Assembly: GCA_015067315.1 (NCBI GenBank)
Contig: SVMR01000010.1
Span: forward strand, 1 to 64,000
Origin: Oscillospiraceae bacterium
Lineage (GTDB): Bacteria > Bacillota > Clostridia > Oscillospirales > Ruminococcaceae
DNA: 64,000 bases
Direction: 5' to 3'
Positions 23,483 through 32,387 of this stretch are shown piece by piece (positions within the stretch are counted from its first letter, which is position 1; the number at the start of each line of letters is the position of its first letter). Position numbers and translations under genes: made by a program. Under the pieces are notes generated by a model. That model was given only the letters and a program-made list of their open reading frames with translations. It was not told the DNA's origin and searched no databases.

Positions 23483-24223
23483 TCAGATAAGCCGGATATA
23501 ATCGGAATTCACAAAGCCGACCGTTCCGTTATAATTGACTGTGTACCAACCGTTCCTGTTCCCAAGCACCGTGAGCATCGCTCCGTTCGGCGCGGAAGAA
23601 ACAACTTTTCCGCCGGTGCTCGGATAGCTTCGGATGTTGAGATTTCCGCTTTGCAATGCGACTTTTCCGGTCTGCGGAGCCATTGGCGGAACAAGCGGAA
23701 GTCCGAAATATTCCGTCATTGAAAGGGCAAGTTTTTCCGCAATCTGTTCAAGATTCGAAGTAATCCAGTTCGCGTCGTCAACGTTGTCGTGGTAAGCAAT
23801 TTCAACGAGCACCGCCGGCGCTTTGGTTCTTGTAACTTCGCCAAGGGAAGTTGTGCTTTGAGCACGGGCGCCTTCCGGATATGGATAAATCGTTCCGAGG
23901 TTTTCGGAAATGAGCACGGCGGCTCTTTTGCCGTTAACGCTGTTCGGGGCATAAAATGCGATTATCCCCTGGAATTCGCCGTATCTTCCTTCCGGGGCAG
24001 CGTTTGAATGGAGCGCAAGATGGAAATCGTAATTCCCGGCGTTGGAAGCGCGGATTGATGAACCTGCAGTCATCTGCGGAGTGTTCCGGCTGAAGCGGAT
24101 TCCGCTTGAAACAAGCCAGGGTTCAAGTTCATCCGCAAGAAGGTTCATCCAATATTCCTCCGAACCTCCTGTGACGTATGTGTTTGCCTGCTGGGTGGAT
24201 GGGCTAAGGTATATGATCGGCAT
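23483..24223 (-). CDS. Amidase_3-type N-acetylmuramoyl-L-alanine amidase with SH3 domain, no signal peptide
   Basis: 246 residues. Residues about 1-180 look like an Amidase_3 zinc amidase: FHLALHSNAAPEG (His ligand), KAPAVLVEIAYHDNVDDANW (Glu). A bacterial SH3 domain ends the protein (SGNLNIRSYPSTGGKVVSSA, WYTVNYNGTVGFVN). The usual first ligand motif DPGHGG is replaced by LSPSTQQAN, as in a clostridial variant of the family. No signal peptide is present, so export route or a mother-cell role is uncertain. It cleaves peptide from glycan if active. ATG follows GGAGG. Confidence 0.8.
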   Translation of the reverse strand: MPIIYLSPSTQQANTYVTGGSEEYWMNLLADELEPWLVSSGIRFSRNTPQMTAGSSIRASNAGNYDFHLALHSNAAPEGRYGEFQGIIAFYAPNSVNGKRAAVLISENLGTIYPYPEGARAQSTTSLGEVTRTKAPAVLVEIAYHDNVDDANWITSNLEQIAEKLALSMTEYFGLPLVPPMAPQTGKVALQSGNLNIRSYPSTGGKVVSSAPNGAMLTVLGNRNGWYTVNYNGTVGFVNSDYIRLI

Positions 24224-24371
24224 AAAACTACCTCCGAAAACTGTTTATATTTCCATTTTATGCCGCCGAAGCTTTTGCGGTGAAAATTAAAGCAAAAAAT
24301 GCAGAAATTCCCTTTATTTTATATTATATTTCTGTTATACTATATATTTGTGAAATTTTATTTATTTTTAA

Positions 24372-25406
24372 TTGCTATTCAAAAAAGGAGAAAGCGTTAC
24401 GGAACAGTTAGTCGATATCGAAAGAATGGAAAATGCTGTCGCACTTTTCGGCAGCTTTGATGAAAATATAAAGGAAATCGAAAAAGCCTACGGAGTCGGG
24501 ATCCTCTGCCGCGGAACCCAGATAAAGATTTCAGGCGACCCGGAAAAAGTTTCCCTTGCGGGAAGGGCTGTCCAAAGCCTTCTTTCCCTCATCAGCAGGG
24601 GGGAGGAACTCAACGACCAGAATATCCATTACGTTATGGATTTGGTCAACGAAGGAAACGAGGACCAGGTCAACAAAATCAGCAGCGACGTTATCTGCAT
24701 CACTTCAAAAGGCAGACCGGTCAAAGCGAAAACCCTCGGACAGAAAGCATATGTTGAGGCAATAAAAAACACCACGGTCACAATCGGCGTCGGCCCCGCA
24801 GGTACCGGTAAAACCTATCTTGCCGTCGCAATGGCGGTAAAAGCCTTCCGCAACCAGGAGGTCAACAGAATAATCCTTACCCGTCCCGCGGTTGAAGCGG
24901 GCGAAAAGCTCGGCTTCCTTCCGGGCGATTTGCAGAACAAAGTTGACCCATATCTCCGTCCGCTTTACGACGCGCTTTTTGAAATGCTCGGCGCCGAAAA
25001 CTACCAGAGATTCGTCGAAAGGGGAAATATCGAAGTTGCGCCTCTTGCATATATGCGCGGAAGAACCCTTGACGATTCATTCATAATCCTTGACGAAGCC
25101 CAGAACACAACCCCGGAACAGATGAAAATGTTCCTGACCCGACTTGGCTTCAACTCAAAAGCGGTTATCAACGGCGACGCAACCCAGATCGACCTTCCGT
25201 CAATCAAAAAAAGCGGTCTTGTTGAAGCAGTAAAGGTACTCAAAGATGTGGAAGACATCTCGCTTATAAAATTTACCGAAAAAGACGTAGTGCGCCACCG
25301 CCTTGTCCAGAATATTATTAAGGCGTACGAAAAATATTACGAAAGGACAGAAAAAGATAATGGCAATCGCAAAAGTTATCATTTCAAACAGGCAGAAAGA
25401 CGTTAA
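24372..25406 (+). CDS. phoH: PhoH family ATPase; start codon uncertain
   Basis: 344 residues at most. TVTIGVGPAGTGKTYLAVA is Walker A, RIILTRPAVEAGEKLGFLPG and SFIILDEAQNTTPEQMKMFL (Walker B) are PhoH signatures. PhoH-like proteins are cytoplasmic ATPases, probably RNA-related, usually next to ybeY as here. The TTG at 24372 lacks a ribosome site. The perfect AAAAAAGGAG at 24381-24390 points to GTT at 24396, after which TEQLVDIE matches the N-terminus of Bacillus PhoH. That codon is not a normal initiator. First gene of the phoH-ybeY-era cluster. Confidence 0.92.
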   Translation: MLFKKGESVTEQLVDIERMENAVALFGSFDENIKEIEKAYGVGILCRGTQIKISGDPEKVSLAGRAVQSLLSLISRGEELNDQNIHYVMDLVNEGNEDQVNKISSDVICITSKGRPVKAKTLGQKAYVEAIKNTTVTIGVGPAGTGKTYLAVAMAVKAFRNQEVNRIILTRPAVEAGEKLGFLPGDLQNKVDPYLRPLYDALFEMLGAENYQRFVERGNIEVAPLAYMRGRTLDDSFIILDEAQNTTPEQMKMFLTRLGFNSKAVINGDATQIDLPSIKKSGLVEAVKVLKDVEDISLIKFTEKDVVRHRLVQNIIKAYEKYYERTEKDNGNRKSYHFKQAERR

Positions 25407-25857
25407 AATACCGACAGGAATAAGAATGCTCATGCGCCGCTGCTGCGAAGCAACCCTTCAAACCGAAGGTTTTACCGAACAGGGCGAAATAAGCATAACC
25501 TTCGTATCGAACGATGAAATAAAAGAAATAAACGCCGAATTCAGAAACGTTGACGCGGTTACGGACGTAATTTCCTTCCCCCTCGGCGAAGACGGAATTT
25601 ATGACCGCAACCCGGAAAGCGGAGCATTGCTCCTCGGCGATATCGTGATTTCGCTCCGGAAAGCGGAGCAGCAGGCGGAACTTTACGGACACACCCTCCA
25701 AAGGGAAGTTGCCTATCTTACAGTCCATTCCGTGCTGCATCTTCTTGGTTATGACCATGTCAACGGAGGCATGGAACAGGTACATATGAGAGAAAGGGAG
25801 GAAACCGTCCTCGCGAAGCTCGGTCTTCAGCGTGACGCAAGTTATGTCAATGAATAA
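25360..25857 (+). CDS. ybeY: rRNA maturation endoribonuclease YbeY
   Basis: 165 residues from the ATG at 25360, 9 nt after AAAGGACAG; it overlaps the end of phoH by 47 nt. The zinc site HSVLHLLGYDH (H-x3-H-x5-H) and AVTDVISFPL are diagnostic. YbeY processes 16S rRNA 3' ends and takes part in ribosome quality control. Its stop overlaps the start of era, so phoH, ybeY and era form one translationally coupled run. Confidence 0.95.
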   Translation: MAIAKVIISNRQKDVKIPTGIRMLMRRCCEATLQTEGFTEQGEISITFVSNDEIKEINAEFRNVDAVTDVISFPLGEDGIYDRNPESGALLLGDIVISLRKAEQQAELYGHTLQREVAYLTVHSVLHLLGYDHVNGGMEQVHMREREETVLAKLGLQRDASYVNE

Positions 25858-26761
25858 TAAAAATTTTGAAACAAAATCCGCTTTTGTAGCAATAGTCGGA
25901 AGACCGAACGTCGGAAAAAGCTCGCTTCTTAACGCATTAATCGGCGAAAAAGTTGCGGCAGTTTCCGCAAAACCCCAGACCACAAGAACCCGCATCACCG
26001 GTATCCTTACAAAAGGACTTACCCAGTTCGTGTTCATCGATACCCCCGGTCTTCATAAACCGAAGACCAAACTTGCAGACTTCATGGTAAAACAGGTGGG
26101 CGATTCCGTTGCGGACGTGGATATCGCAATTCTTGTTGTTGAACCCAAAGGCGAAATCACCCAGCCGGAAAGAGATCTTATCGAACGCTTCAAGGCTCTG
26201 CGCCTTCCGGCAATTCTTTGCATCAACAAAATCGATACCCTTGAAAACAAGGAAGAAATGCTTGCGAAAATCGCAATGCTTTCAAAAGAATATAATTTCG
26301 ACGAGGTAATCCCGATTTCCGCCCTCAAAAAAGACGGAATCAACATCCTCACCGATGAACTCGAAAAATATGCGGAAGAAGGTCCCCATTATTTTGCGGA
26401 CGATTCCATCACCGACCAGCCGGAAAGAGCGATTGTTGCGGAACTTATCCGCGAAAGAATGCTTGTTGACCTTGAGGACGAAGTTCCCCACGGAATCGCG
26501 GTTTCAATCGAGGCAATGAAAGAACGCGAAGGAAAAGATATGGTCGATATCGACGCAATTATCTATTGCGAACGCGACAGCCACAAAGGAATAATCATCG
26601 GCAAAAAAGGCGCAATGCTCAAGAAAATCGGAAGCGAATCCCGAATGAGCATCGAACGTTTCCTCGGCTGCAAGGCAAATCTTCAGCTTTGGGTAAAAGT
26701 CAAGGAAGATTGGCGCAACCGCGACGGACTTTTGCGCAACTTCGGCTTCACCGAACAATAA
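25844..26761 (+). CDS. era: GTPase Era
   Basis: 305 residues if it starts at ATG 25844; ATG at 25850 is equally possible, and neither has a clear ribosome site, which fits coupling to ybeY. G1 is GRPNVGKSSLLNAL, G3 FIDTPGLHKPK, G4 NKID. The C-terminal KH domain has IYCERDSHKGIIIGKKGAMLKKIG (core GIIIGKKGAMLKKIG). Era binds 16S rRNA and guides 30S assembly. Confidence 0.96.
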   Translation: MSMNNKNFETKSAFVAIVGRPNVGKSSLLNALIGEKVAAVSAKPQTTRTRITGILTKGLTQFVFIDTPGLHKPKTKLADFMVKQVGDSVADVDIAILVVEPKGEITQPERDLIERFKALRLPAILCINKIDTLENKEEMLAKIAMLSKEYNFDEVIPISALKKDGINILTDELEKYAEEGPHYFADDSITDQPERAIVAELIRERMLVDLEDEVPHGIAVSIEAMKEREGKDMVDIDAIIYCERDSHKGIIIGKKGAMLKKIGSESRMSIERFLGCKANLQLWVKVKEDWRNRDGLLRNFGFTEQ

Positions 26762-26777
26762 TAAATTGCCTTTTATT

Positions 26778-26802
26778 GTAGGGCGGGGGCTTGCTCCCGC
26801 CG
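26778..26802. repeat. R1 hairpin repeat
   Basis: GTAGGGCGGGGGCTTGCTCCCGCCG, nearly identical to the copies at 19005, 31865 and 60560. It lacks a strong T-run, so it is not an evident terminator here. It lies between era and the yqzL-like gene. Confidence 0.8.
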
Positions 26803-26888
26803 AAAAATATAACTTTTTTTACCTCACATATTGTTTTTAAAAAATCATAAAATTATTGTGAAAAAACTTTATTGCGGGGTAAAAAGCT

Positions 26889-27122
26889 ATGAACGAAAAA
26901 AGCTGGAACGATTTTGAAAAAACAGGAAAAATAAGCGATTATCTGAACTATAAACTTTCGAACGAAAACATTATCAACCAAAAGATAAATGCGGGCGAAA
27001 TAAAACCCGCTCTTCCGAAGGACGTTGGAAAGCCGGAAGAAAGTTCCGATTTCAAAAAGCTTCATTTTTCCGTGAACGGCGGTATTGGTTATGCAAATCA
27101 AGACGAAAGGCATCGTCCTTAA
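26889..27122 (+). CDS. YqzL-like small protein
   Basis: 77 residues. SWNDFEKTGKISDYLNYK at the N-terminus recalls YqzL of Bacillus (a W-x-x-F-x-x-TGxxxxYL pattern), and the position between era and recO is the same. The C-terminal half is longer than YqzL and its final 32 nt overlap the start of recO. A ribosome site (GGGGT) lies upstream. Function is unknown even in Bacillus. Confidence 0.65.
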   Translation: MNEKSWNDFEKTGKISDYLNYKLSNENIINQKINAGEIKPALPKDVGKPEESSDFKKLHFSVNGGIGYANQDERHRP

Positions 27123-27840
27123 AGTACAGGATTATAACGAAAACGATAAACTCCTTTCCGTCCTTACGGAGGACAGAGGGGTTATCTATGCCTATGCTTC
27201 CGGCGCAAGAAGGATGAAAAGCGCCCTTGCGACCGTTTCATCAATGCTTTGCTACGGGGAATTTGTTTTTTTCAAAAACCGCGAAAAATATACCGTTGAT
27301 TCCGCCGAAAGCGAAAGGCTTTTTTTCGGAATCCGGAAGGACCTCGACAGCCTTGCCTATGCAAGCTATTTTTGTGAACTTTGTTTAAGCGCTGCAAACC
27401 CGGAGGAGGATTCAAAGGAAATTCTTCGGCTTCTCCTCAACACCTTACATATGCTGGAAAACAAAAAAATCCATCCCGCAATGCTCAAGGCGATTTTTGA
27501 AATAAGGCTTATGAGCCTAATCGGCTATGCGCCGGATTTAATTGCCTGCGCCGAATGCGGCGAATTTGAAAAATCGGCCTATTGGTTCGATACAAAAAGC
27601 GGAAGCGCAACATGCACCGATTGCCGTCCCAATGGGGCAAACGGCGAAGTTTTGCTTTCAAAAGCCGCTTTTCTTGCCGCAAGACATATCGTATATGCCC
27701 CGGCGGAGCAGCTTTTTTCTTTCCGGATAGGCGAAAATTCTCTAATCGAACTTTCAAATGCGGCGGAAAAATATGTGATTGAACAGATGGACAAGGTTTA
27801 TCCGACCCTTGAATTCCTGAATTCGATCCGTTCGTTTTGA
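27091..27840 (+). CDS. recO: DNA repair protein RecO
   Basis: 249 residues from ATG 27091 (MQIKTKGIVLKVQDYNENDK), the usual RecO start; TTG at 27085 is an alternative. An OB-fold N-terminus (LSVLTEDRGVIYAYASGARR) is followed by a helical part and a zinc motif CAECGEF...CTDCRP. RecO loads RecA with RecR at gaps. It overlaps the yqzL-like gene by 32 nt. Confidence 0.93.
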   Translation: MQIKTKGIVLKVQDYNENDKLLSVLTEDRGVIYAYASGARRMKSALATVSSMLCYGEFVFFKNREKYTVDSAESERLFFGIRKDLDSLAYASYFCELCLSAANPEEDSKEILRLLLNTLHMLENKKIHPAMLKAIFEIRLMSLIGYAPDLIACAECGEFEKSAYWFDTKSGSATCTDCRPNGANGEVLLSKAAFLAARHIVYAPAEQLFSFRIGENSLIELSNAAEKYVIEQMDKVYPTLEFLNSIRSF

Positions 27841-27874
27841 TAATGTTTTGAAGTAAACTTCAGAGGTAAAAAAT

Positions 27875-30262
27875 ATGACCGAAAACAGACACCACAGGGC
27901 GTTGGAACTTGATAAGATCCTTGCAATGCTTGCGGATTGCACCGGATGTGAAGACAGCCGGAACCTTGCCCTTAAAACCGAACCGAAAACAACTCTCCGT
28001 GAAGCAAAGCGCCTTATGGACAGAACCGCGGACGCATTCATGCTTTCCGCAAGATTCGGCGCGCCTTCCCTCCACGGAGTCAAAAACGTAACCGGTTCTT
28101 TAAGAAGAGCAAAAATGGGCGCAACCCTTTCGCTTCCGGAATTTATCGATATCGAAAGATTCCTGAAGGCTCTTCGGGAAATGAAGGATTTCCGAAGCAA
28201 CTATGAGGGCGAAAAAGCAACTTCCCTTGATGAATTCTTCGAATGCCTTATGCCGAACCAGCGTCTTGAGGATAAAATCGGCTTCACCGTTGTTTCCGAA
28301 GACGAGGTAAGCGACACCGCAAGCCCGACCCTTGCGGATATCAGAAGAAAAATCCGCAATTCCCAGGCAAAAGTAAAGGAACAGCTCGACCGACTTATCC
28401 ATTCCAACACCTATTCAAAATATCTCCAGGAACCGATTGTAACAATGCGCGACGGCCGATACTGCGTTCCGGTAAAAGCGGAATACAGAAACGAAATCAA
28501 GGGCATGGTGCATGATACCTCCGGTTCCGGAGCAACCATTTTTATTGAACCCGCGGGAGTTGTTGACGAAAACAACGAAACCCGAGTTCTTAAAGCGAAG
28601 GAACAGCAGGAAATCCAGAGAATCCTCTATGAACTTTCCTGCGATATCGGAAACCACGCGGATTCCTTCATTGAAGATTATGCCGCAATTGTTGAACTTG
28701 ACCTTTATTTTGCAAAGGCTCGCCTTGCTTCAAAAATGAACGCTTCCGTTCCGAACCTTTCCGACGACGGAAAAGTCCGCCTTTCAAAAGCAAGACACCC
28801 CCTTATCGATAAACACAAAATCGTTCCGATAGATATCGCCCTAGGATATGATTACGACGTTCTTGTAATCACCGGCCCCAACACCGGCGGCAAAACCGTT
28901 GCCCTCAAAACAATCGGACTTCTTACCCTTATGGCAATGTGCGGAATGATGATTCCCGCTGGAGAAAGTTCCTCCGTTTCCGTCTTCGAAAACGTTTTTG
29001 CGGATATCGGCGACGAACAAAGCATTGAACAGAGCCTTTCGACTTTTTCTTCCCATATCAACAACACCATAAAAATTCTTGAACAGACCGACGACAGAAG
29101 CCTTGTTCTTCTTGACGAACTCGGCGCGGGAACAGACCCGATTGAAGGCGCGGCTCTTGCCGTTGCAATAATCGAACGCCTTAAACTTTACGGCGCAAAG
29201 GTTGCCGCAACAACCCACTATGCGGAAATCAAGATGTATGCGCTCCAGACCCCGAGAGTTGAAAACGCCTGCTGCGAATTCAACGTCGAAACTCTTTCTC
29301 CGACCTACCGCCTTCTTGTTGGCGTTCCGGGAAAATCAAACGCCTTCGCCATAACCGAACGCCTCGGAATGGACGGAAGCATTGTTGACCGTGCCCGTGA
29401 ACTTGTTTCCGCGGAAAACGCGAACTTCGAGGACGTTGTCGAAAAACTCGAACAGAGCAGACAGGAACTCGAAAAAGAACACGAAAAAGCCGAAGCTTAC
29501 CGCAGAGAAACCGAACGCATCCGCCAGGAAATCGCAAAAGAAAAAGAGGAAATGGAAAAGGAGAGGGAAAAGGAACTCGAAGCCGCAAGAATTTCCGCAA
29601 AACGCCTTGTTGAACAGGTTCGCGCCGAATCCCAGAAACTCATTGACGAAATAATCGAAACAAAAAAAGCCGCCGAAGCGGAATCTTCCGCCGATATGGC
29701 CGCAAGGGCAAGGGCGCAGATGAAAACCGGAATCACAAGAATCCAGGATATCGCCGACCCCATTGCAGCAAAGGACAGCGGATATAAACTTCCGAGGAAC
29801 CTTGTGCGCGGCGATACTGTCCGAATCAACGGAATGAGCAAGGACGGAACATTGGTCGGTCTTCCGGACGGAGCGGGCTATTGCCTTGTCCAGACCGGCA
29901 TCGTAAAATCCAAAGTTCATATTTCCGAACTCCGGCTTATTGAAAACAGCAAAGCCAAAAAGAACACCCTCGGCGGCGGTTCCGTCACCAAAAACATTGA
30001 AAGCGCATCAAGAAGAAAAGCCGCTTCCGAAGTTGACCTTAGGGGAATGGACGTTGAACAGGGACTTCTTGAAATGGACCGCTTCATCGACGAATGCGTG
30101 CTTCTCAACCTAAACACCGTTTCCATTATCCACGGAAAGGGAACCGGAGTTCTTCGCGCCGCGGTTCACCAGGCGCTTAAAAAGAACAAAGCCGTCCGCA
30201 GCTTCCGCCTTGGGGTTTACGGCGAAGGCGAAACCGGCGTAACCATAGTTGAACTCAAATGA
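27875..30262 (+). CDS. mutS2: MutS2 endonuclease/ribosome quality-control ATPase
   Basis: 795 residues. The ATPase has Walker A TGPNTGGKTVALKT and LVLLDELGAGTDPIEGAALA (signature and Walker B). ATTHYAEIKMYAL follows. A long coiled coil (about 515-625, LEQSRQELEKEHEKAEAYRR) leads to the C-terminal Smr domain (SEVDLRGMDVEQGLLEMDRF, IIHGKGTGVLRAAV). MutS2 suppresses recombination and in some Firmicutes splits collided ribosomes. ATG follows CAGAGGTAAAAAAT. Its stop overlaps the next start by 4 nt. Confidence 0.95.
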   Translation: MTENRHHRALELDKILAMLADCTGCEDSRNLALKTEPKTTLREAKRLMDRTADAFMLSARFGAPSLHGVKNVTGSLRRAKMGATLSLPEFIDIERFLKALREMKDFRSNYEGEKATSLDEFFECLMPNQRLEDKIGFTVVSEDEVSDTASPTLADIRRKIRNSQAKVKEQLDRLIHSNTYSKYLQEPIVTMRDGRYCVPVKAEYRNEIKGMVHDTSGSGATIFIEPAGVVDENNETRVLKAKEQQEIQRILYELSCDIGNHADSFIEDYAAIVELDLYFAKARLASKMNASVPNLSDDGKVRLSKARHPLIDKHKIVPIDIALGYDYDVLVITGPNTGGKTVALKTIGLLTLMAMCGMMIPAGESSSVSVFENVFADIGDEQSIEQSLSTFSSHINNTIKILEQTDDRSLVLLDELGAGTDPIEGAALAVAIIERLKLYGAKVAATTHYAEIKMYALQTPRVENACCEFNVETLSPTYRLLVGVPGKSNAFAITERLGMDGSIVDRARELVSAENANFEDVVEKLEQSRQELEKEHEKAEAYRRETERIRQEIAKEKEEMEKEREKELEAARISAKRLVEQVRAESQKLIDEIIETKKAAEAESSADMAARARAQMKTGITRIQDIADPIAAKDSGYKLPRNLVRGDTVRINGMSKDGTLVGLPDGAGYCLVQTGIVKSKVHISELRLIENSKAKKNTLGGGSVTKNIESASRRKAASEVDLRGMDVEQGLLEMDRFIDECVLLNLNTVSIIHGKGTGVLRAAVHQALKKNKAVRSFRLGVYGEGETGVTIVELK

Positions 30263-30729
30263 ACAAAACGGTAATTGATTCGCCCATAGGAAAAATCGCA
30301 ATTTTTGCGGAAAACGAAAAAATAATCCGCCTTGAACTCAAAACAGAGCAAAAGGCGGATTCCGTTAAAACAGAAAAAGTGCTTGCCGAAGCTGAAAAAC
30401 AGCTTTTTGAATATTTTTCCGGCGAAAGAAAAATTTTTGAATTGGAATATGAATTTTCCGGAACGGAATTTCAAAAATCCGTCTGGAACGAACTTTTAAA
30501 AATCCCTTTCGGAAAAACAAAAACCTACGGCGAAATCGCAAAGGAAATCGGAAATCCGAAAGCGGGAAGGGCGGTGGGTTCCGCCTGCAACAAAAATCCG
30601 CTCCCGATAATCGTTCCCTGCCACAGGGTTATCGGCGCAAATGGAAAACTCACCGGTTTTGCCTGCGGAACAAAAACAAAGGAATGGCTCCTCGGTCATG
30701 AAGCGATGCAGAAAGGAGAAACGGTATGA
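30259..30729 (+). CDS. ogt: Methylated-DNA-protein-cysteine methyltransferase
   Basis: 156 residues. The acceptor cysteine is in PIIVPCHRVIGANGKLTGFA, the full MGMT signature, after FQKSVWNELLKIPFGKTKTY. It removes methyl from O6-methylguanine and is used up in one turnover. ATGA overlap with mutS2 and, at the other end, with the AI-2E-type gene, so all three are likely translated from one mRNA. Confidence 0.95.
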   Translation: MNKTVIDSPIGKIAIFAENEKIIRLELKTEQKADSVKTEKVLAEAEKQLFEYFSGERKIFELEYEFSGTEFQKSVWNELLKIPFGKTKTYGEIAKEIGNPKAGRAVGSACNKNPLPIIVPCHRVIGANGKLTGFACGTKTKEWLLGHEAMQKGETV

Positions 30730-31856
30730 AACTTGACTGGAAAACCTGCGCAAAAATAGCGGTTTCTGTTTTTGTGCTTTTTCTTGCGGTAACATATTGG
30801 GGAGATTTTGCAAAATTCATAGGCGTTGTAATCGGCGCCGCTTCGCCGCTTTTTATCGGAGCGGGAATCGCCTATGTCGTAAATCTTCTTATGAATTTTT
30901 ATGAGCGGAAGCTTTTCAAAAAAGCAAAAAATCAAAAGATTCGGAAAATAAAAAGACCTCTTTGCATGGTAATCGCATTTATAACCCTTGTTGCGGTGAT
31001 CGGAATAATTTTCCGGCTTGTTCTTCCGGAATTTGTTTCCGCAATAATGCTTGTTGTGGATTATATCCCGGATGCCGTTGACTGGATTGTTGAACAGCTT
31101 GAAAAACTGGAATACGTTCCGCAGGATATTATAGATATGCTTGTTTCAATCGATTGGAATTCCCAGATTGAAAAAATCGCAAAAGCGGTGACTTCCGGAT
31201 TGGGAAGCGTTATGGGAGTTGTTATCTCAACGGTTTCAACTGTTCTCGGCGGAATTGTAACCGCGTTTTTAAGTGTTATTTTTGCTGTCTATATCCTTCT
31301 CGATAAGGAAAAACTCGGAAAACAGGCGGACAAGCTTGCAAGAAGATATCTTAAACAAAGCTGGTACGAAAAAATCCTCTATGCCCTTGCAATTCTCAAC
31401 GACTGCTTCCGGAAATATATCGTCGGACAATGTACCGAAGCGGTTATCCTCGGCGGACTTTGCGCCGCGGGAATGCTGATTCTCGGTTTGCCTTATGCGA
31501 CTATGATAGGCGCTCTTGTCGCATTTACTGCGCTTATTCCCGTTGCGGGAGCATTCATCGGCGGCGGTGTCGGAGCGTTTATGATTTTTATGGTAAACCC
31601 GATCCAGGCGCTTATTTTCGTGGTTTTCCTCGTTGTTCTCCAACAGCTTGAGGGAAACATCATTTATCCGAAAGTGGTCGGTTCTTCCATGGGACTTCCG
31701 GCAATTTGGGTTCTTGCGGCGGTAACAATCGGCGGCGGCGTTGCCGGAATTCTCGGAATGCTTCTCGGTGTTCCCATTGCCGCGGCGGCATACCGAATTC
31801 TCCGCAACGACGTTTACGGAAAAACCGAAGAGGAAATCAGGAAATCTTTAAGTTGA
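30726..31856 (+). CDS. AI-2E family transporter (UPF0118)
   Basis: 376 residues with seven or eight membrane segments. GVVIGAASPLFIGAGIAYVVN near the N-terminus and the C-terminal GALVAFTALIPVAGAFIGGG, VVLQQLEGNIIYPKVVGSSMG and LPAIWVLAAVTIGGG are the conserved blocks. Members export small molecules or ions, some Na+/H+; the name AI-2E is historical. ATG follows AGAAAGGAGAAACGGT and overlaps ogt. Last gene of the cluster; an R1 repeat follows. Confidence 0.92.
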   Translation: MKLDWKTCAKIAVSVFVLFLAVTYWGDFAKFIGVVIGAASPLFIGAGIAYVVNLLMNFYERKLFKKAKNQKIRKIKRPLCMVIAFITLVAVIGIIFRLVLPEFVSAIMLVVDYIPDAVDWIVEQLEKLEYVPQDIIDMLVSIDWNSQIEKIAKAVTSGLGSVMGVVISTVSTVLGGIVTAFLSVIFAVYILLDKEKLGKQADKLARRYLKQSWYEKILYALAILNDCFRKYIVGQCTEAVILGGLCAAGMLILGLPYATMIGALVAFTALIPVAGAFIGGGVGAFMIFMVNPIQALIFVVFLVVLQQLEGNIIYPKVVGSSMGLPAIWVLAAVTIGGGVAGILGMLLGVPIAAAAYRILRNDVYGKTEEEIRKSLS

Positions 31857-31864
31857 TTTACAGC

Positions 31865-31892
31865 AGGGCGGGGGCTTGCTCCCGCCGTTTTT
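31865..31892. repeat. R1 hairpin repeat
   Basis: AGGGCGGGGGCTTGCTCCCGCCG followed by T5, so it may terminate the mutS2-ogt-AI-2E unit. It ends about 13 nt before the next gene. Confidence 0.8.
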
Positions 31893-31904
31893 CAGAGGTG
31901 AAAG

Positions 31905-32339
31905 ATGAATATATTCATACCGAAAAAAGAAGATATTTCCTCCTGCGCCGAAGTTTATATTTCCGCCTATGAAGCAGAGCCCTGGAATGAAAAATATGAC
32001 AGGGAATCTGTGAAAAGATATATTTCCGATTATCTCGGTTCTGAAACAAAACAATGTTTTGCGGCGGAAGAAAACGGAAAAATAATCGGAATCGCCCTTG
32101 GAATAATTGTTCCGTCGATAGATGCTCCTTTTCTTCGCATTGAGGATTTCTGCGTTTCCGCAGAAGCCCAGGGAAGAGGATACGGAAAAGAAATAATGCG
32201 GCTTGTTTGCGAAAAAGCAAAAGAATCAGGATGTGATTCCGTGCTTCTCGGAACGCTCCGGGATTTTCCTTCACACAAATTCTATCTTAAAAACGGTTTT
32301 TCGGAAGTTGATTCCGTTCTGCTTTATAAAGAACTTTAA
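31905..32339 (+). CDS. GNAT family N-acetyltransferase
   Basis: 144 residues. The acetyl-CoA loop is AEAQGRGYGKEIMRLVCEKA (motif A, Q/RxxGxG/A). IEDFCVSAEAQ and the final FYLKNGFSEVD are the family's other marks. It should transfer an acetyl group to an amine; the acceptor is unknown. ATG follows AGAGGTGAAAG; a strong terminator follows. Confidence 0.88.
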   Translation: MNIFIPKKEDISSCAEVYISAYEAEPWNEKYDRESVKRYISDYLGSETKQCFAAEENGKIIGIALGIIVPSIDAPFLRIEDFCVSAEAQGRGYGKEIMRLVCEKAKESGCDSVLLGTLRDFPSHKFYLKNGFSEVDSVLLYKEL

Positions 32340-32344
32340 TAAAA

Positions 32345-32377
32345 AGAGCCTCCCGCAATTGCGGGAGGCTCTTTTAT
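32345..32377. terminator. Bidirectional intrinsic terminator
   Basis: Stem AGAGCCTCCCGC / GCGGGAGGCTCT, AATT loop, T-run on the right and A-run on the left, between the GNAT gene and the convergent PFK gene. Confidence 0.88.
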
Positions 32378-32387
32378 CATAAAATAA

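Noticed and set aside
23483-24223. Prophage lysis gene
   Set aside because: The amidase stands alone among chromosomal genes; no holin, terminase, portal or integrase gene occurs in the window.
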